Shown: positions 1 through 9,098 of the stretch, piece after piece
How positions within the stretch are numbered: position 1 is the stretch's first letter
Layout of the letters: every line of letters begins with the position of its first letter
Assembly: GCF_000014565.1 (NCBI RefSeq)
Contig: NC_008268.1
Location: 620,001 to 684,000 of the forward strand
Direction: 5' to 3'
DNA: 64,000 nt
Origin: Rhodococcus jostii RHA1
GTDB taxonomy: Bacteria; Actinomycetota; Actinomycetes; Mycobacteriales; Mycobacteriaceae
Made by a program: the position numbers and the translations under genes
Notes under the pieces: generated by a model
What the model saw: the letters and a program-made list of their open reading frames with translations, nothing else
What the model was told of the DNA's origin: nothing
Databases searched by the model: none

Positions 1-108
1 CACACCCCGTCACCGGTCGAGTGGATTGCTCCCTGGCCACCCCGTCGGAGCCGTTCTGATAGTTGCGCTCGTCCGCAGCGATCCGCCCTTGTGAGGAAAG
101 AGAATCCG

Positions 109-2460
109 ATGCACGACACCCTGCCCGTCGCCCCCGGAACCGCGACCCCGCCCGCCCAGGCCGGTGGTCCGGTGGATCTGGAGACACTCGAAACGATTCG
201 GCAGCGGGTGTTGTGGCTCTCCACCTCGATGATCCACCATGCCAACCGCATCCGCCCCAACCCCACCGGCCTCAAGGTCGGCGGGCATCAGGCCTCGTGC
301 GCCTCGATGGTCTCGATCATGACCTCGCTGTGGTTCGAACAGCTCCAGCCCGGTGACCGGGTGTCGGTCAAGCCGCACGCCTCCCCCGTGTTGCACGGCA
401 TCAACTACCTGCTCGGGGAGCTCGACGAGAAGTACCTGACCACCCTGCGGGAATTCGGCGGCCTGCAGTCCTACCCCAGCCGGTCCAAGGATCCCGACAC
501 CGTCGACTACTCCACCGGTTCGGTCGGCATCGGCGCTACCGCCCCGATCTGGGGTGCGATGGCCCGCCGCTACGTCGAAACCACTACCGGCGGGGCGGGC
601 ACCGGCCGTCAGTACTCGCTGGTCGGAGACGCCGAACTCGACGAGGGCGCGGTGTGGGAGGCCATCCTCGACCCGGGCATCGCCGACCTCGGTGAGGTCG
701 TGTGGATCGTGGACCTCAACCGGCAGTCCCTGGACCGGGTCATTCCCAACATCGCCGCGAACCGGTTGGAGAAGATGTTCGACGCCGCCGGCTGGCAGGT
801 GATCACCGTCAAGTTCGGCAGACTCCTCGAAGAGTTGTTCACCCGGCCCGGTGGGCAGGCGCTGCGCACCCGGATCCTGGACATGCCCAACCCGGAGTAC
901 CAGCGGCTGCTGCGGTGCAGCGCCGATGAGGTCCGCACCCGCCTGCCCGGGAACGGCCCCGGGAGCACCGAGATCAGCGCGCTGATCGCCGGCCTCGACG
1001 ATGCCACCCTGACCGCGGCGATCCGCAACCTCGGCGGCCACGACCTGTCCGCCCTGACCGCGGCCTATCGGCAGATCGACGACACCCGGCCGACCGTGAT
1101 CATCGCCTACACCATCAAGGGCTACGGGCTGCCCACCCAAGGACACCCGCAGAACCACTCGTCGCTGCTGTCGGTCGACGAATACGCCTCGCTCGCGGCG
1201 GATCTGGGCATGGACCCGGCGTCGCCGTGGGGCCGGTTCGCCGCCGACTCCGCGGCCGGGCGGCGGTGCGCGAGCAACGCGGAGCGGCTGCGCCGGAACC
1301 CTGTCCCGGCGCTGCCCGCGCTCACGATCCCCACCGACATCGGCCGCACCCCCAAGGGCACCGCCACCACCCAGGCGGCCCTGGGCCGGGTGCTGCTGGA
1401 CCTGACCCGCGAAGCCCCCGAGGCGGCCAAGCGGGTGGTCACGGTCAGCCCGGACGTGAGTTCGACGACCAACCTGGCGGGTTGGGTCAACAAGGTCGGC
1501 GTGTGGTCGGCGGCCGAGCGCCGCAACTGGTTCGACGACGACCGCGAGACCATCATGCACTGGAATGAGCGGCCCACCGGGCAGCACATGGAACTGGGCA
1601 TCGCCGAAACCAACCTGGTCGGACTGATGGGTGAGCTCGGTGCCACCTGGAGCCGGTGGGGGCAGCCGCTGTTTCCGATCGGCGTGATGTACGACCCGTT
1701 CGTCGAACGCGCCCTCGAGCCCTGGTCGTACGGCATCTACGCGGGCGGGCAGTCGATCCTGGTCGGCACCCCCTCTGGTGTCACCCTGGCCGCCGAAGGC
1801 GGTGCGCACCAGTCGATCAAGACCCCGTCCATCGGTCTCGAGCAGCCCGGGTGCATCAGCTACGAACCGGCGTTCGCGATCGACACCGAGTGGACCTTGC
1901 TGGCCAGCATCGGCCGGCTCGGTCGCCCGGACGGCACCTCCGCCTACCTGCGGCTGTCCACCCGCCCCGTCGACCAAACATTGGCGGCGGTGCCCACCGA
2001 TCCGGCGGCCCGCGAATGCCGCCGCCGTCAGGTGGTGGCCGGCGGGTATCCGCTGGTGCGCCGGGACGACGCGCAGGTCACGCTCGTGGCGATCGGGGCG
2101 ATGATCACCGAGGCATTGGCGGCCGCCGATCGTCTCGCCGAACAGGGCATCCCCGCCGACGTCGTCTGCATCACCAGCCCCGGGTTGCTGTTCGAGGCCG
2201 TGCAGGGGCGGCAGGGCCGCGGGTCCGGGGAGAGCTGGATCCTCGATCAGCTCTTCCCCGCCGACCGCGCCACCCCGATCGTCACCGTCCTCGACGGGCA
2301 CCCGCACACGCTGGCGTTCCTCGCCGGCATCAACCAGGTGCGCAGCACCGCACTCGGAGTGAGCAAGTTCGGGCAGGTCGGCTCGCTCGACGAGGTGTAC
2401 CGCTACCACGGCATCGACACCGACAGCATTGTGCGGGCCGCGCTCGACATCATCCCCTGA
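109..2460 (+). CDS. Pyruvate dehydrogenase E1-like, homodimeric (AceE/transketolase) type
   Basis: Thiamine-diphosphate-dependent E1 that should decarboxylate a 2-oxo acid, probably pyruvate, and pass the acyl group to the lipoyl E2 encoded next. The protein is 783 aa. An N-terminal transketolase-like domain has the TPP-binding run GDAELDEG at about residues 173-180, followed by VDLNRQSLD. A pyrimidine-binding domain carrying MELGIAETN and a transketolase C-terminal domain follow. The ATG at 109 is preferred over the GTG at 91 because GAGGAAAGAG lies just upstream. It is about 100 aa shorter than classical AceE (roughly 885-920 aa), so it is a divergent subfamily and the substrate is not certain. 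It is 43 bp from the E2 gene and clearly co-transcribed with it. Confidence 0.85.
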   Translation: MHDTLPVAPGTATPPAQAGGPVDLETLETIRQRVLWLSTSMIHHANRIRPNPTGLKVGGHQASCASMVSIMTSLWFEQLQPGDRVSVKPHASPVLHGINYLLGELDEKYLTTLREFGGLQSYPSRSKDPDTVDYSTGSVGIGATAPIWGAMARRYVETTTGGAGTGRQYSLVGDAELDEGAVWEAILDPGIADLGEVVWIVDLNRQSLDRVIPNIAANRLEKMFDAAGWQVITVKFGRLLEELFTRPGGQALRTRILDMPNPEYQRLLRCSADEVRTRLPGNGPGSTEISALIAGLDDATLTAAIRNLGGHDLSALTAAYRQIDDTRPTVIIAYTIKGYGLPTQGHPQNHSSLLSVDEYASLAADLGMDPASPWGRFAADSAAGRRCASNAERLRRNPVPALPALTIPTDIGRTPKGTATTQAALGRVLLDLTREAPEAAKRVVTVSPDVSSTTNLAGWVNKVGVWSAAERRNWFDDDRETIMHWNERPTGQHMELGIAETNLVGLMGELGATWSRWGQPLFPIGVMYDPFVERALEPWSYGIYAGGQSILVGTPSGVTLAAEGGAHQSIKTPSIGLEQPGCISYEPAFAIDTEWTLLASIGRLGRPDGTSAYLRLSTRPVDQTLAAVPTDPAARECRRRQVVAGGYPLVRRDDAQVTLVAIGAMITEALAAADRLAEQGIPADVVCITSPGLLFEAVQGRQGRGSGESWILDQLFPADRATPIVTVLDGHPHTLAFLAGINQVRSTALGVSKFGQVGSLDEVYRYHGIDTDSIVRAALDIIP

Positions 2461-2503
2461 TCACCGAGACCCGCACGCACACAGGCCAGGAGAAGACAAC
2501 ACG

Positions 2504-3607
2504 ATGACAACCGAACAACTCGAAGGCACCACGGTGCGGATGCCGGCCCTCGGGGAGAGCGTCGACGAAGGCACCATCACCCGGTGGCTCAAACAACCCG
2601 GTGACCACGTCACCGCGGAGGAACCACTGCTCGAGGTCGCCACCGACAAGGTCGACACCGAGATTCCGTCACCGGTCACCGGGATTCTCCAGCGCCACCT
2701 CGCCGAGGAGAACGACGTCGTCGCCATCGACGCCGAACTGGCCATCATCACCGAATCCGGCGGCACGGCTGCGGCTCCCGCGGCCCCTCCCATACCGGCA
2801 CCGACGGCGGATCCTGCACAGACCCCGCCGCCTCCGGAGCCGGACACGGCCACACCCCCGGCCACACTAGGCACCGCTGCGTCGCTGCCGGCGACCGGCT
2901 CGACCACCGAAAAACTACCGCGGATCCGCCGCACGATAGCGAAGCGGATGGTCGAATCGTTGCAGACCGCCGCCCAGCTGACCACGGTGCTCGAGGTCGA
3001 CGTCACCGCGATCGCCCGGCTGCGGGCCACCCACAAGGACGCCTTCCTGCAGCGGACCGGAATCAAGCTGTCCTTCCTGCCGTTCTTCGCCCAAGCCGCC
3101 GTCGACGCGTTGGCCGAGCACCGGGTCCTCAACGCCTCGCTGAACACCGACGTCACCGAGGTGACCTACTACGACCACTGCCACCTCGGCATGGCCGTCG
3201 ACAGCGCAAAGGGCCTGATGGTGCCGGTCATCCGAGACGCCCAGCAGCTCGGCATCGAGGGACTGGCCCAGGCGATCGCGGACAAAGCCGACAAGGTCCG
3301 CACCGGCACGATCACCGCCGACGACCTGACGGGCGGCACCTTCACCCTCACCAACACCGGCAGCCGGGGCGCACTGTTCGACACCCCGATCATCAACCAA
3401 CCGCAGACCGGGATCCTCGGTGTCGGTGCCGTGGTCGAGCGCCTGGTCCCGTCCCGGCAGGACGGTGAGCTCCGCATCGACGTGCGGTCGATGGCCTACC
3501 TGTCCATCTCCTACGATCACCGCATCGTCGACGGCGCCGACGCCGCCCGCTTTCTGACCACCGTCAAAGCCCGGCTCGAAAACGGTTTCACCCCAAACGA
3601 TCTCTGA
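2504..3607 (+). CDS. Dihydrolipoamide acyltransferase E2, short form
   Basis: E2 component of a 2-oxoacid dehydrogenase complex (367 aa). The N-terminal lipoyl domain covers about residues 8-84, with the lipoylated lysine K49 in TDKVDTE. A Pro/Ala linker (about 86-136) runs straight into the catalytic acyltransferase domain (about 138-367), which has the active-site DHRIVDG motif (His339, Asp343). I see no peripheral-subunit-binding domain between linker and catalytic domain, which is unusual. The ATG at 2504 is preceded by AGGAGAAG. It follows the E1 gene directly. No E3 (lipoamide dehydrogenase) gene is nearby, so E3 must be supplied from elsewhere. The substrate could be pyruvate or another 2-oxo acid. 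Confidence 0.87.
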   Translation: MTTEQLEGTTVRMPALGESVDEGTITRWLKQPGDHVTAEEPLLEVATDKVDTEIPSPVTGILQRHLAEENDVVAIDAELAIITESGGTAAAPAAPPIPAPTADPAQTPPPPEPDTATPPATLGTAASLPATGSTTEKLPRIRRTIAKRMVESLQTAAQLTTVLEVDVTAIARLRATHKDAFLQRTGIKLSFLPFFAQAAVDALAEHRVLNASLNTDVTEVTYYDHCHLGMAVDSAKGLMVPVIRDAQQLGIEGLAQAIADKADKVRTGTITADDLTGGTFTLTNTGSRGALFDTPIINQPQTGILGVGAVVERLVPSRQDGELRIDVRSMAYLSISYDHRIVDGADAARFLTTVKARLENGFTPNDL

Positions 3608-3648
3608 CAAACATCGCACCACCACACCATCGGGGGCGAGGAGGAAAG

Positions 3649-3900
3649 ATGACCCGAGACGATCAGGCCATGCTGGCGTTTGCAACGCGGTGGTGCCGTT
3701 ACGGCGGAGGAGACGAATACATCCTGCCCGAGTTCGGCATCACCCCGCAGGTGTTCTACCAACGCCTTCTGGCGATGGTGACGTCCACAGTGATCAACGA
3801 CGTCGACTTCTCAACCCGGACATACTTGATGGACTTCTGCTCGAGCAAGCTCGCCCGGCCGGCCTCGAAAAGTGTCGCGGCCGCACACACTGCCGTGTGA
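3649..3900 (+). CDS. DUF3263-like small protein
   Basis: An 83-aa protein resembling actinobacterial DUF3263 proteins: a DDQAMLAFATRWCRYGGG helix followed by EFGITPQVFYQRL, a helix-turn-helix-like arrangement. Function is unknown; the family is often suspected to be DNA-binding. A strong ribosome site (GGCGAGGAGGAAAG) precedes the ATG, and the gene lies 41 bp after the E2 gene, so it is probably the last gene of that operon. A related but degraded sequence (RWCAHGGGPPEVIRTDFGM) lies on the other strand near 8.0 kb. Confidence 0.6.
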   Translation: MTRDDQAMLAFATRWCRYGGGDEYILPEFGITPQVFYQRLLAMVTSTVINDVDFSTRTYLMDFCSSKLARPASKSVAAAHTAV

Positions 3901-3954
3901 TCGATCCGTACCGGAATGGTTGCGAGAGATTGTTTGCGCCAACGGATTCGGGTA

Positions 3955-4477
3955 CTACGCGTTCCCGGTTGGCCGAGCGACGAGCGTGATGCCCAGGTTC
4001 GCACGACGTGACACTCCGGCCCACGGGCCAAGCATCGGATACACGGTGCGATCCACCGTCGTCTCCGCGGTGATGTCGAGTGCGTCGGCCGCCGCGATCG
4101 ATCGGAGCTGCAACTGGGCGGGAGCGGTGGTCCCCCGGACCATCACCTCACACACAACTGAACCGCTCGACAAGTCGGCACCGTCGATCGCCACTTCGAT
4201 CGTGGGGTCTTGTCCGTGTGGAGATAGTGCGCGGACCGCAGGTGCCAATCACTTGGCCCCAATGCGGTATCGATCCGATCGGCGGCGAGCAGGCCGGTCC
4301 CGGTGATGCGGCCGCCGCTGACCGTGATCGAGCCCTCCCGCACCGGGATACGGCCTCGCACCCTATCAACCCGAACGCTTAGGCGCGGAACGTCACCGCC
4401 GATTTCTCGGTATCAACGGCATACGTACCGGCGGGAATGGCCGGGGAGGCGGAGGACGCGGAATGGATGTCGGGCAT
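3955..4477 (-). pseudogene. YceI-family protein, decayed (stop plus two frameshifts)
   Basis: YceI proteins are about 180-aa lipocalin-like isoprenoid-binding proteins. The reading starts at the ATG at 4477 with AAGGAG upstream, runs 32 codons (AGTYAVDTEKSAVTFRA) and hits TAA at 4381-4379. It resumes in another frame from about 4361 (RGRIPVREGSITVSGG ... LGPSDWHLRSAHYLHTDK), then shifts again near 4215 into DPTIEVAIDGADLSSG. Joined, the pieces match a whole YceI domain in order and length, including the characteristic DWHLRSAHYL segment. I call it a dead gene; sequencing error could explain one shift but hardly all three lesions. Confidence 0.75.
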
Positions 4478-4925
4478 AGGTGGACTCCTTGGGTCGTGTG
4501 TCGCCGATCGGGCTATTGCAATATTTGATAACAGTTAGGGTTGATGTGCAAGGTTCGACCGTCAGCTCCTGTGCCCTGCTGGTCCCCACAGCCGATCACG
4601 TTCAGTGCGCAGCGATTTCGTCCGACAGCGTCGCCGGTGGGCAGGATGACCACCGGGATCGGGACCAGCAGCAGTGCCGGCGTGCAGATTGCTCACCCTC
4701 ATGAGTGCTGGTTGCCGGATCTGCCGGTCACTGCTTGACTGAGATCACGCCAGGCACGAGAACGCCACGCCGTTCCTCGATCGCCCGCCGGGAGAGCTCA
4801 CGAGGCCGGAGACCCGGACAACGACACCGCCGCACGATTATCGACGCACCGTATACGGCGCGTTCTGACCCGTAACCGCAATTCGGCGCAGCAAGTACAG
4901 CACGGACCCGACTCGAGGACTTCCT
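4478..4925. other. Gap without a recognisable gene
   Basis: Between the divergently oriented YceI and acetolactate synthase remnants. It holds the former YceI promoter region, including an unusually AT-rich patch at about 4513-4545 (TTGCAATATTTGATAACAG) that stands out against the surrounding GC content. No convincing coding sequence or repeat seen. Confidence 0.5.
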
Positions 4926-6716
4926 GTGCGATCTACTTTTTCCCCTATCCAGCGACCCCTCCCGGCAATTCGCGACACCGAGCCGCCCAGCCGGAATTCC
5001 GCCGCTTCCTCCACTGCGCTCCCCGAGCGAATCCACCCGATGCGGATGACCGGCGCTCAAGCGGTGGTGCGCGCGCTCGAAGCGCTGGCCGTCGAGGTGG
5101 TCTTCGGCATTCCGGGCGGAGCAATCCTGCCGGTGTACGACCCGCTGATCGATTCCCAGCGGCTGCGTCATGTGCTGGTGCGTCACGAACAGGGTGCCGG
5201 ACATGCCGCCACCGGGTACGCCCAAGCCACCGGCAAGGTCGGGGTTTGCATGGCAACGTCCGGGCCGGGCGCACCGAACCTGGTCACCCCGCTCGCCGAC
5301 GCGCAGATGGACTCGGTGCCGGTCGTGGCGATCACCGGGCAGGTCGGGCGCGGGCTGATCGGCACCGACGCCTTCCAGGAAGCCGACATCTGCGGTATCA
5401 CCATGCCGATCACCAAGCACAACTTCCTGGTCACCGACCCCAAGGACATCCCCCGCACTCTCGCGGAGGCGTTCCACATCGCCGCCACCGGGCGCCCCGG
5501 TGCCGTGCTCGTCGACATCCCCAAGGACGTCCTGCAGGCCACCACCACCTTTGCTTGGCCACCGGCGACCAAGCTGCCCGGCTACCGGCCGGTGACTAGA
5601 CCGCACGGCAAGCAGATCCGGGCGGCCGCCGACCTCATCGCCGCCGCGAAGGCGCCGGTCCTTTACGTCGGCGGGGGTGTGATCAAGGTTTCCCGTCGTG
5701 ACGACGCTGATGGCCCGCGGAGCGTTCCCCGACAGCCACCGCCTGCACTACGGGATGCCTGGCATGCACGGCACCGTCGCCGCTGTTGCGGCGCTGCAGA
5801 AGGGCGACCTGCTGATCGCGCTCGGTGCCCGGTTCGACGACCGCGTCACCGGGGAAGCTACCTCGTTCGCCCCCGACGCCAAGGTGATTCACGCCGACAT
5901 CGACCCGGCCGAGATCGGCAAGAACCGATTCGCCGATGTGCCGATCGTCGGCGACTGCAAGCAGACCACCACGGCACTGATCGACGCGATACGTTCCCGC
6001 CGAGACCAACGCCGACCGATCGACCTGACCGGCTGGCGCCCTCGACCAGGTTCGCCGGGCCTACCCGGTCAGTTACGACCGTCCGCGTGATGGTGCCCTG
6101 TCGCCGGAGTTCGTCATCGAAGCTCTCGGTAAGGCCGCCGGCCCCGATGCGATCTACTGTTCCGGCGTCGGCCAGCACCAGATGTGGGCCGCCCACTACA
6201 TCAGCTACGAAAAGCCGCGTACCTGGCTCAATTCGGGCGGTCTCGGCACGATGGGTTATGCGGTGCCCGCGGCGCTCGGTGCCAAGCTTGGAGCACCCGA
6301 CCGGGAGGTGTGGGCGATCGACGGCGACGGCTGCTTTCAGATGACCAACCAGGAACTGGCCACCGCCGCGATCGAGGGTGTCCCGATCACGGTAGCCCTG
6401 ATCAACAACGGCAACCTCGGCATGGTCAAACAACTCCAGGAAATCCACTACGACGGCCGGTACTCGAACGTCGACCTGGCCACCCATGAAGGACGTCGAC
6501 GCGGTGATCGCCCAAGCCCGCGCCCTCAACGACCGCCCCGTCGTCATCGACTTCATCGTCGGCGACGACGCCCTGGTCTGGCCGATGATCGCCGCCGGCG
6601 CCAGCAACGACCAGATCATGGCAGCTCGAGGAATTCGACCGCTGTTCGACGACCACGAGGAAGCCACCGAGACAGCAACCATCAATGAACTGCTGAAAGG
6701 GAACGAAGACCAGTAG
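4926..6716 (+). pseudogene. ilvB: Acetolactate synthase large subunit (ilvB), decayed
   Basis: The sequence follows IlvB from end to end but in four frames. The first piece runs from about 4926 to 5690 and has [15 protein letters not shown], the catalytic Glu in [11 protein letters not shown] and [17 protein letters not shown]. About 20 codons are then missing before [16 protein letters not shown] in a second frame (to about 6032). A third frame (to about 6490) carries [13 protein letters not shown] and the TPP motif [17 protein letters not shown]. About 25 codons are missing again before [19 protein letters not shown] in a fourth frame ending at 6716. Deletions plus frameshifts make this a pseudogene, not a simple read error. 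No ilvN follows. Confidence 0.88.
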
Positions 6717-6757
6717 GACGCCGGTCGGTGACGCGCCGTTCAGTGCCGAAAGCGGGA

Positions 6758-6832
6758 CTACTCGTCGGTTTGCATCGCCAGCACGACAGCGACCGCGGTG
6801 ATCAGCAAAACTAGCAGAAGCAGCACATTCAT
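6758..6832 (-). CDS. Single-span membrane micropeptide (24 aa)
   Basis: A 24-codon frame starting at ATG 6832 with a good ribosome site (AAGGGGGA, about 5 nt away) and ending at TAG. The product begins MNVLLLLVLLITAVAVVLAM and ends QTDE, a single hydrophobic helix with a short acidic tail, typical of small membrane proteins. It lies 18 bp downstream of the 50-aa microprotein gene on the same strand, so the two could be one transcript. No homologue is recognised. The strong ribosome site and the ideal helix are the only support. Confidence 0.5.
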   Translation of the reverse strand: MNVLLLLVLLITAVAVVLAMQTDE

Positions 6833-6850
6833 CCTGTCCCCCTTGATGTG

Positions 6851-7003
6851 TCAGAGTGGACCCGTCTGGCTGACCGGTCGTCGGTCGTCGGCGAACATGG
6901 CCTCGATCCTCGCTTTGATCTCCGCGGTGCTCATGCCGCCCCTGCACAGCACCAGCGGCCGCGAGGTGATCGACGACGCCGGAATCATCGAGGCTGTGGT
7001 CAT
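6851..7003 (-). CDS. Conserved microprotein, copy 1 (50 aa)
   Basis: A 50-aa frame whose second half reads MSTAEIKARIEAMFADDRRP and then VSQTGPL. The same block with one substitution (A to S after the first K) occurs in a 49-aa frame at 60119-60268 on the other strand. Both have a 22-23 residue N-terminal part rich in Thr, Ser and Pro, so the full-length frame is probably the gene, although an internal start at 6934 is possible. The conserved block should form an amphipathic helix. No function is known to me. The 5' end overlaps a malic enzyme fragment on the opposite strand. Confidence 0.55.
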   Translation of the reverse strand: MTTASMIPASSITSRPLVLCRGGMSTAEIKARIEAMFADDRRPVSQTGPL

Positions 7004-7007
7004 GCGC

Positions 7008-7113
7008 GCGGATTTCCCGAATCAGAAACAATGTGCTGGCCTTCCCCGGTGTGTTCCGGGGTGCGCTCGTTGCCAGTGCCCGCCGGATCACCGAAAGCAT
7101 GAAGCGCTCCGCC
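7008..7113 (+). pseudogene. Malic enzyme fragment
   Basis: A short stretch encoding DFPNQ, then after a one-frame slip NNVLAFPGVFRGALVASARRITESMK. This matches the NAD-dependent malic enzyme signature around the conserved DYPNQINNVLAFPG motif and the following helix. Nothing before or after belongs to the family, so it is an isolated relic of about 35 codons. It overlaps the start of the microprotein gene on the other strand. Confidence 0.6.
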
Positions 7114-7350
7114 TGCCAAGGGCCGGAGGCGGGTTCTTCCCCCCAAGAGCCGCTGCTGCGCAGCGCCACTGGTATACAAGCGCAGCCCCGAACAATTCGG
7201 CATCTGAGCTACCTACCAAATACTCAGTACCACAACCGCTTACATCAATACTCAGTCCGAAGAATCTCGTAGGGGGCTCGCGGGTCGATTTCGAGCAACC
7301 CCGTGCATTCCAGACAGGATGTGGAAGTTCTCAGGGCGGCGCATCGTCTG

Positions 7351-7743
7351 TCAGCGCAGCGGTTCCTCGACAGGAAGGTCGGCGGCCCGCCCCTCTCGTT
7401 GCCGGGGCCGGATGTGCCGTCTGCGGTCGTTCTCGGACATCCCGCCCCACGTCCCGTACGGTTCGGCAACGGCCAGGGCGTACTCGCGGCATTCGGTGAG
7501 CACCGGGCAGTCCTGGCAGACGCGTTTGGCGCGCGCTTCGCGCCGCGCCCGGTCCCGACCACGCTCCCCCTCTGGAGAGAAGAACAACGACGACTCGACG
7601 TTCCGGCACGACCCCAGCATGCGCCAATCTCCACGATCACGGTCGGCGGGCGGTCCGGTCCGTGGCGTACCTTCACGGCGGGAAGCCGGCACAGTGTTCG
7701 GCGCACGAGCGGATATACAAGTCATCGGATCGGTCTCACTCAT
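7351..7743 (-). CDS. WhiB-family iron-sulfur transcription factor
   Basis: Regulator of the actinobacterial WhiB family, which binds a [4Fe-4S] cluster and partners the primary sigma factor. With the ATG at 7743 the protein is 130 aa. The cluster ligands Cys46, Cys76, Cys79 and Cys85 have the classical C-X29-C-X2-C-X5-C spacing, and YGTWGGMSENDRRR is the turn and basic DNA-binding tail. A start at 7725 is also possible; neither has a strong ribosome site. It is the only intact ordinary-sized gene within the decayed 4-9.5 kb stretch, so it may still be functional. Confidence 0.85.
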   Translation of the reverse strand: MSETDPMTCISARAPNTVPASRREGTPRTGPPADRDRGDWRMLGSCRNVESSLFFSPEGERGRDRARREARAKRVCQDCPVLTECREYALAVAEPYGTWGGMSENDRRRHIRPRQREGRAADLPVEEPLR

Positions 7744-7748
7744 CTCAC

Positions 7749-8108
7749 TCACGGGTATTTGTGCTGCGGACCTGTCACCGCGGTAATCCTTTCGCAAACA
7801 ACATTCTTCACAACCAATCCGGACGGTCTCTTTAGGTTCACGTGCCCAGCCAGAACCTTCGACGAGCGACGGTGATCATTTGCTCGACCAAGCGGCCGCA
7901 GCGGTGCCGGCGCGGCGACGTCGAGATACGCGACCAGTGCCCGACAGAACGCTGCGGTGTCCATCCCGAAATCGGTTCTGATCACCTCGGGAGGGCCGCC
8001 GCCGTGGGCGCACCAACGTGGGGCTCGGGCCGTGGAGTGCGCACCTGGGAAGGGTAAAAGTACGGATGAGATGACTTGTGTCCTATTTCGCAACACTGGT
8101 TGCTCCAT
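7749..8108 (-). pseudogene. DUF3263-like protein remnant
   Basis: The frame contains RWCAHGGGPPEVIRTDFGM followed by AAFCRALVAYLD, which resembles the DUF3263-like protein at 3649-3900 (RWCRYGGG ... EFGITPQVFYQRL). The residues before RWC do not resemble the family and the ribosome-site context is poor, so the 5' end seems replaced or frameshifted. It lies directly upstream of the WhiB gene on the same strand. Best taken as a degraded paralogue; a short functional gene cannot be excluded. Confidence 0.4.
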
Positions 8109-8156
8109 GAAGAAACGGAGTCGGATCTGACCATCGTGTCGTAACCCAGCTCGGGT

Positions 8157-8439
8157 AAGGTCCGAGGCCGGGCTTGCGCATGAGGTGCACCGGAACCCCG
8201 ACGACGCTCACCTGGCAGTGCTCGTAGGCGTTGATGGCGGCCTCGGCCCTGCGCCAGTCGTAGCCGTCCCACCAGTAGGCAACCAGCTCACTGAGATTAG
8301 TGTCCGGGAAGCTGTAAGACCATTCCCCGTTCCCCTCGTCCAGCGCGAGGGTCCGCAACATAACTGCGAGGTTGTTTGCACGCCGCATCCTTCGACGCCA
8401 TGACGACCCGAGGTCAGCTTTCAGTCGCTGAGAGGGCAC
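8157..8439 (-). pseudogene. Epoxide hydrolase N-terminal fragment
   Basis: The frame encodes LSELVAYWWDGYDWRRAEAA followed by INAYEHCQVSVVGVPVHLMR. This is the N-terminal lid domain (EHN) of microsomal-type epoxide hydrolases, where YW-DGYDWR-AE-R-N and a strand ending in the I-G--IHF motif precede the oxyanion HGWPGS loop. The catalytic alpha/beta domain is absent: the sequence loses homology just before that loop. Truncated relic without catalytic residues. Confidence 0.7.
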
Positions 8440-8680
8440 CGTACTTGGTTGTTGAAGGGCACCCAGATCGGAACGGCGATCTCGCCGCGGTCCGCGTCAG
8501 TTAAGGGACCAACAAGCCCATTTGGTGGTGCTGCCAGAAGTGTGGGCATGAATGGTTGAGCGCGCCTCGGACGAGAATCCGGTCGACCGAGACAACGAGT
8601 TCACAACGGATCATGGGGTGCCCGTCGTGCTGGAAGTTCAGCGCTAGCAACAGCACGCAAATTTCGGGCCAACAAATGGC

Positions 8681-8983
8681 ATGCGACACTCAGCCACCGA
8701 CCTGACCCTCTCGAAGACCGACGTCACACAGGGTTACCTCGACCAGTGCCTTCTCGCACACACCCACGGTGGGTTGTCCGCAATGGACGCAGCCAAGGCG
8801 AAGTGGTGGTCTGAGGAAATCCAGAACGAGGTCCTCGACTCCTGCGTCCAGCTGCACGGCGGCTACGGCTACATGAACGAGTACCGGACGGCGCGCGCGT
8901 GGAAAGACGCCCGGATCACCAAGATCTGGGCCGGCACCAACGAGTTCATGAAAGAAAGTATCGGCCGGGACCTCGGCCTGTAG
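8681..8983 (+). pseudogene. Acyl-CoA dehydrogenase C-terminal fragment
   Basis: A 100-aa frame ending exactly like an acyl-CoA dehydrogenase: CVQLHGGYGYMNEYRTARAW, then KDARITKIWAGTNEFMKESI. This is the FAD-binding C-terminal helical domain with the QLHGGYGY and IWAGTNE motifs. The N-terminal and middle domains (roughly 280 aa) are missing, so it is a 5'-truncated relic of a fatty-acid beta-oxidation gene. Confidence 0.85.
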
Positions 8984-9098
8984 CGCAACCGACCTGCAGA
9001 CGCCAGCAACCCACCCAGGCAAAGACCACAGCCGGGCCCACACGCAGACAGCCAGCGACCACCCGCACACGCACACTCTCGCGAGGGAAGGCCCTGGA

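Noticed and set aside
10..2409. Very long frame antisense to the E1 gene
   Set aside because: It is the third-position shadow of the real gene in GC-rich DNA: Gly/Arg/Asp-rich with no family match.
8501..8689. 62-aa minus-strand frame between the epoxide hydrolase and acyl-CoA dehydrogenase relics
   Set aside because: No recognisable family and poor start context; likely noise within the decayed region.
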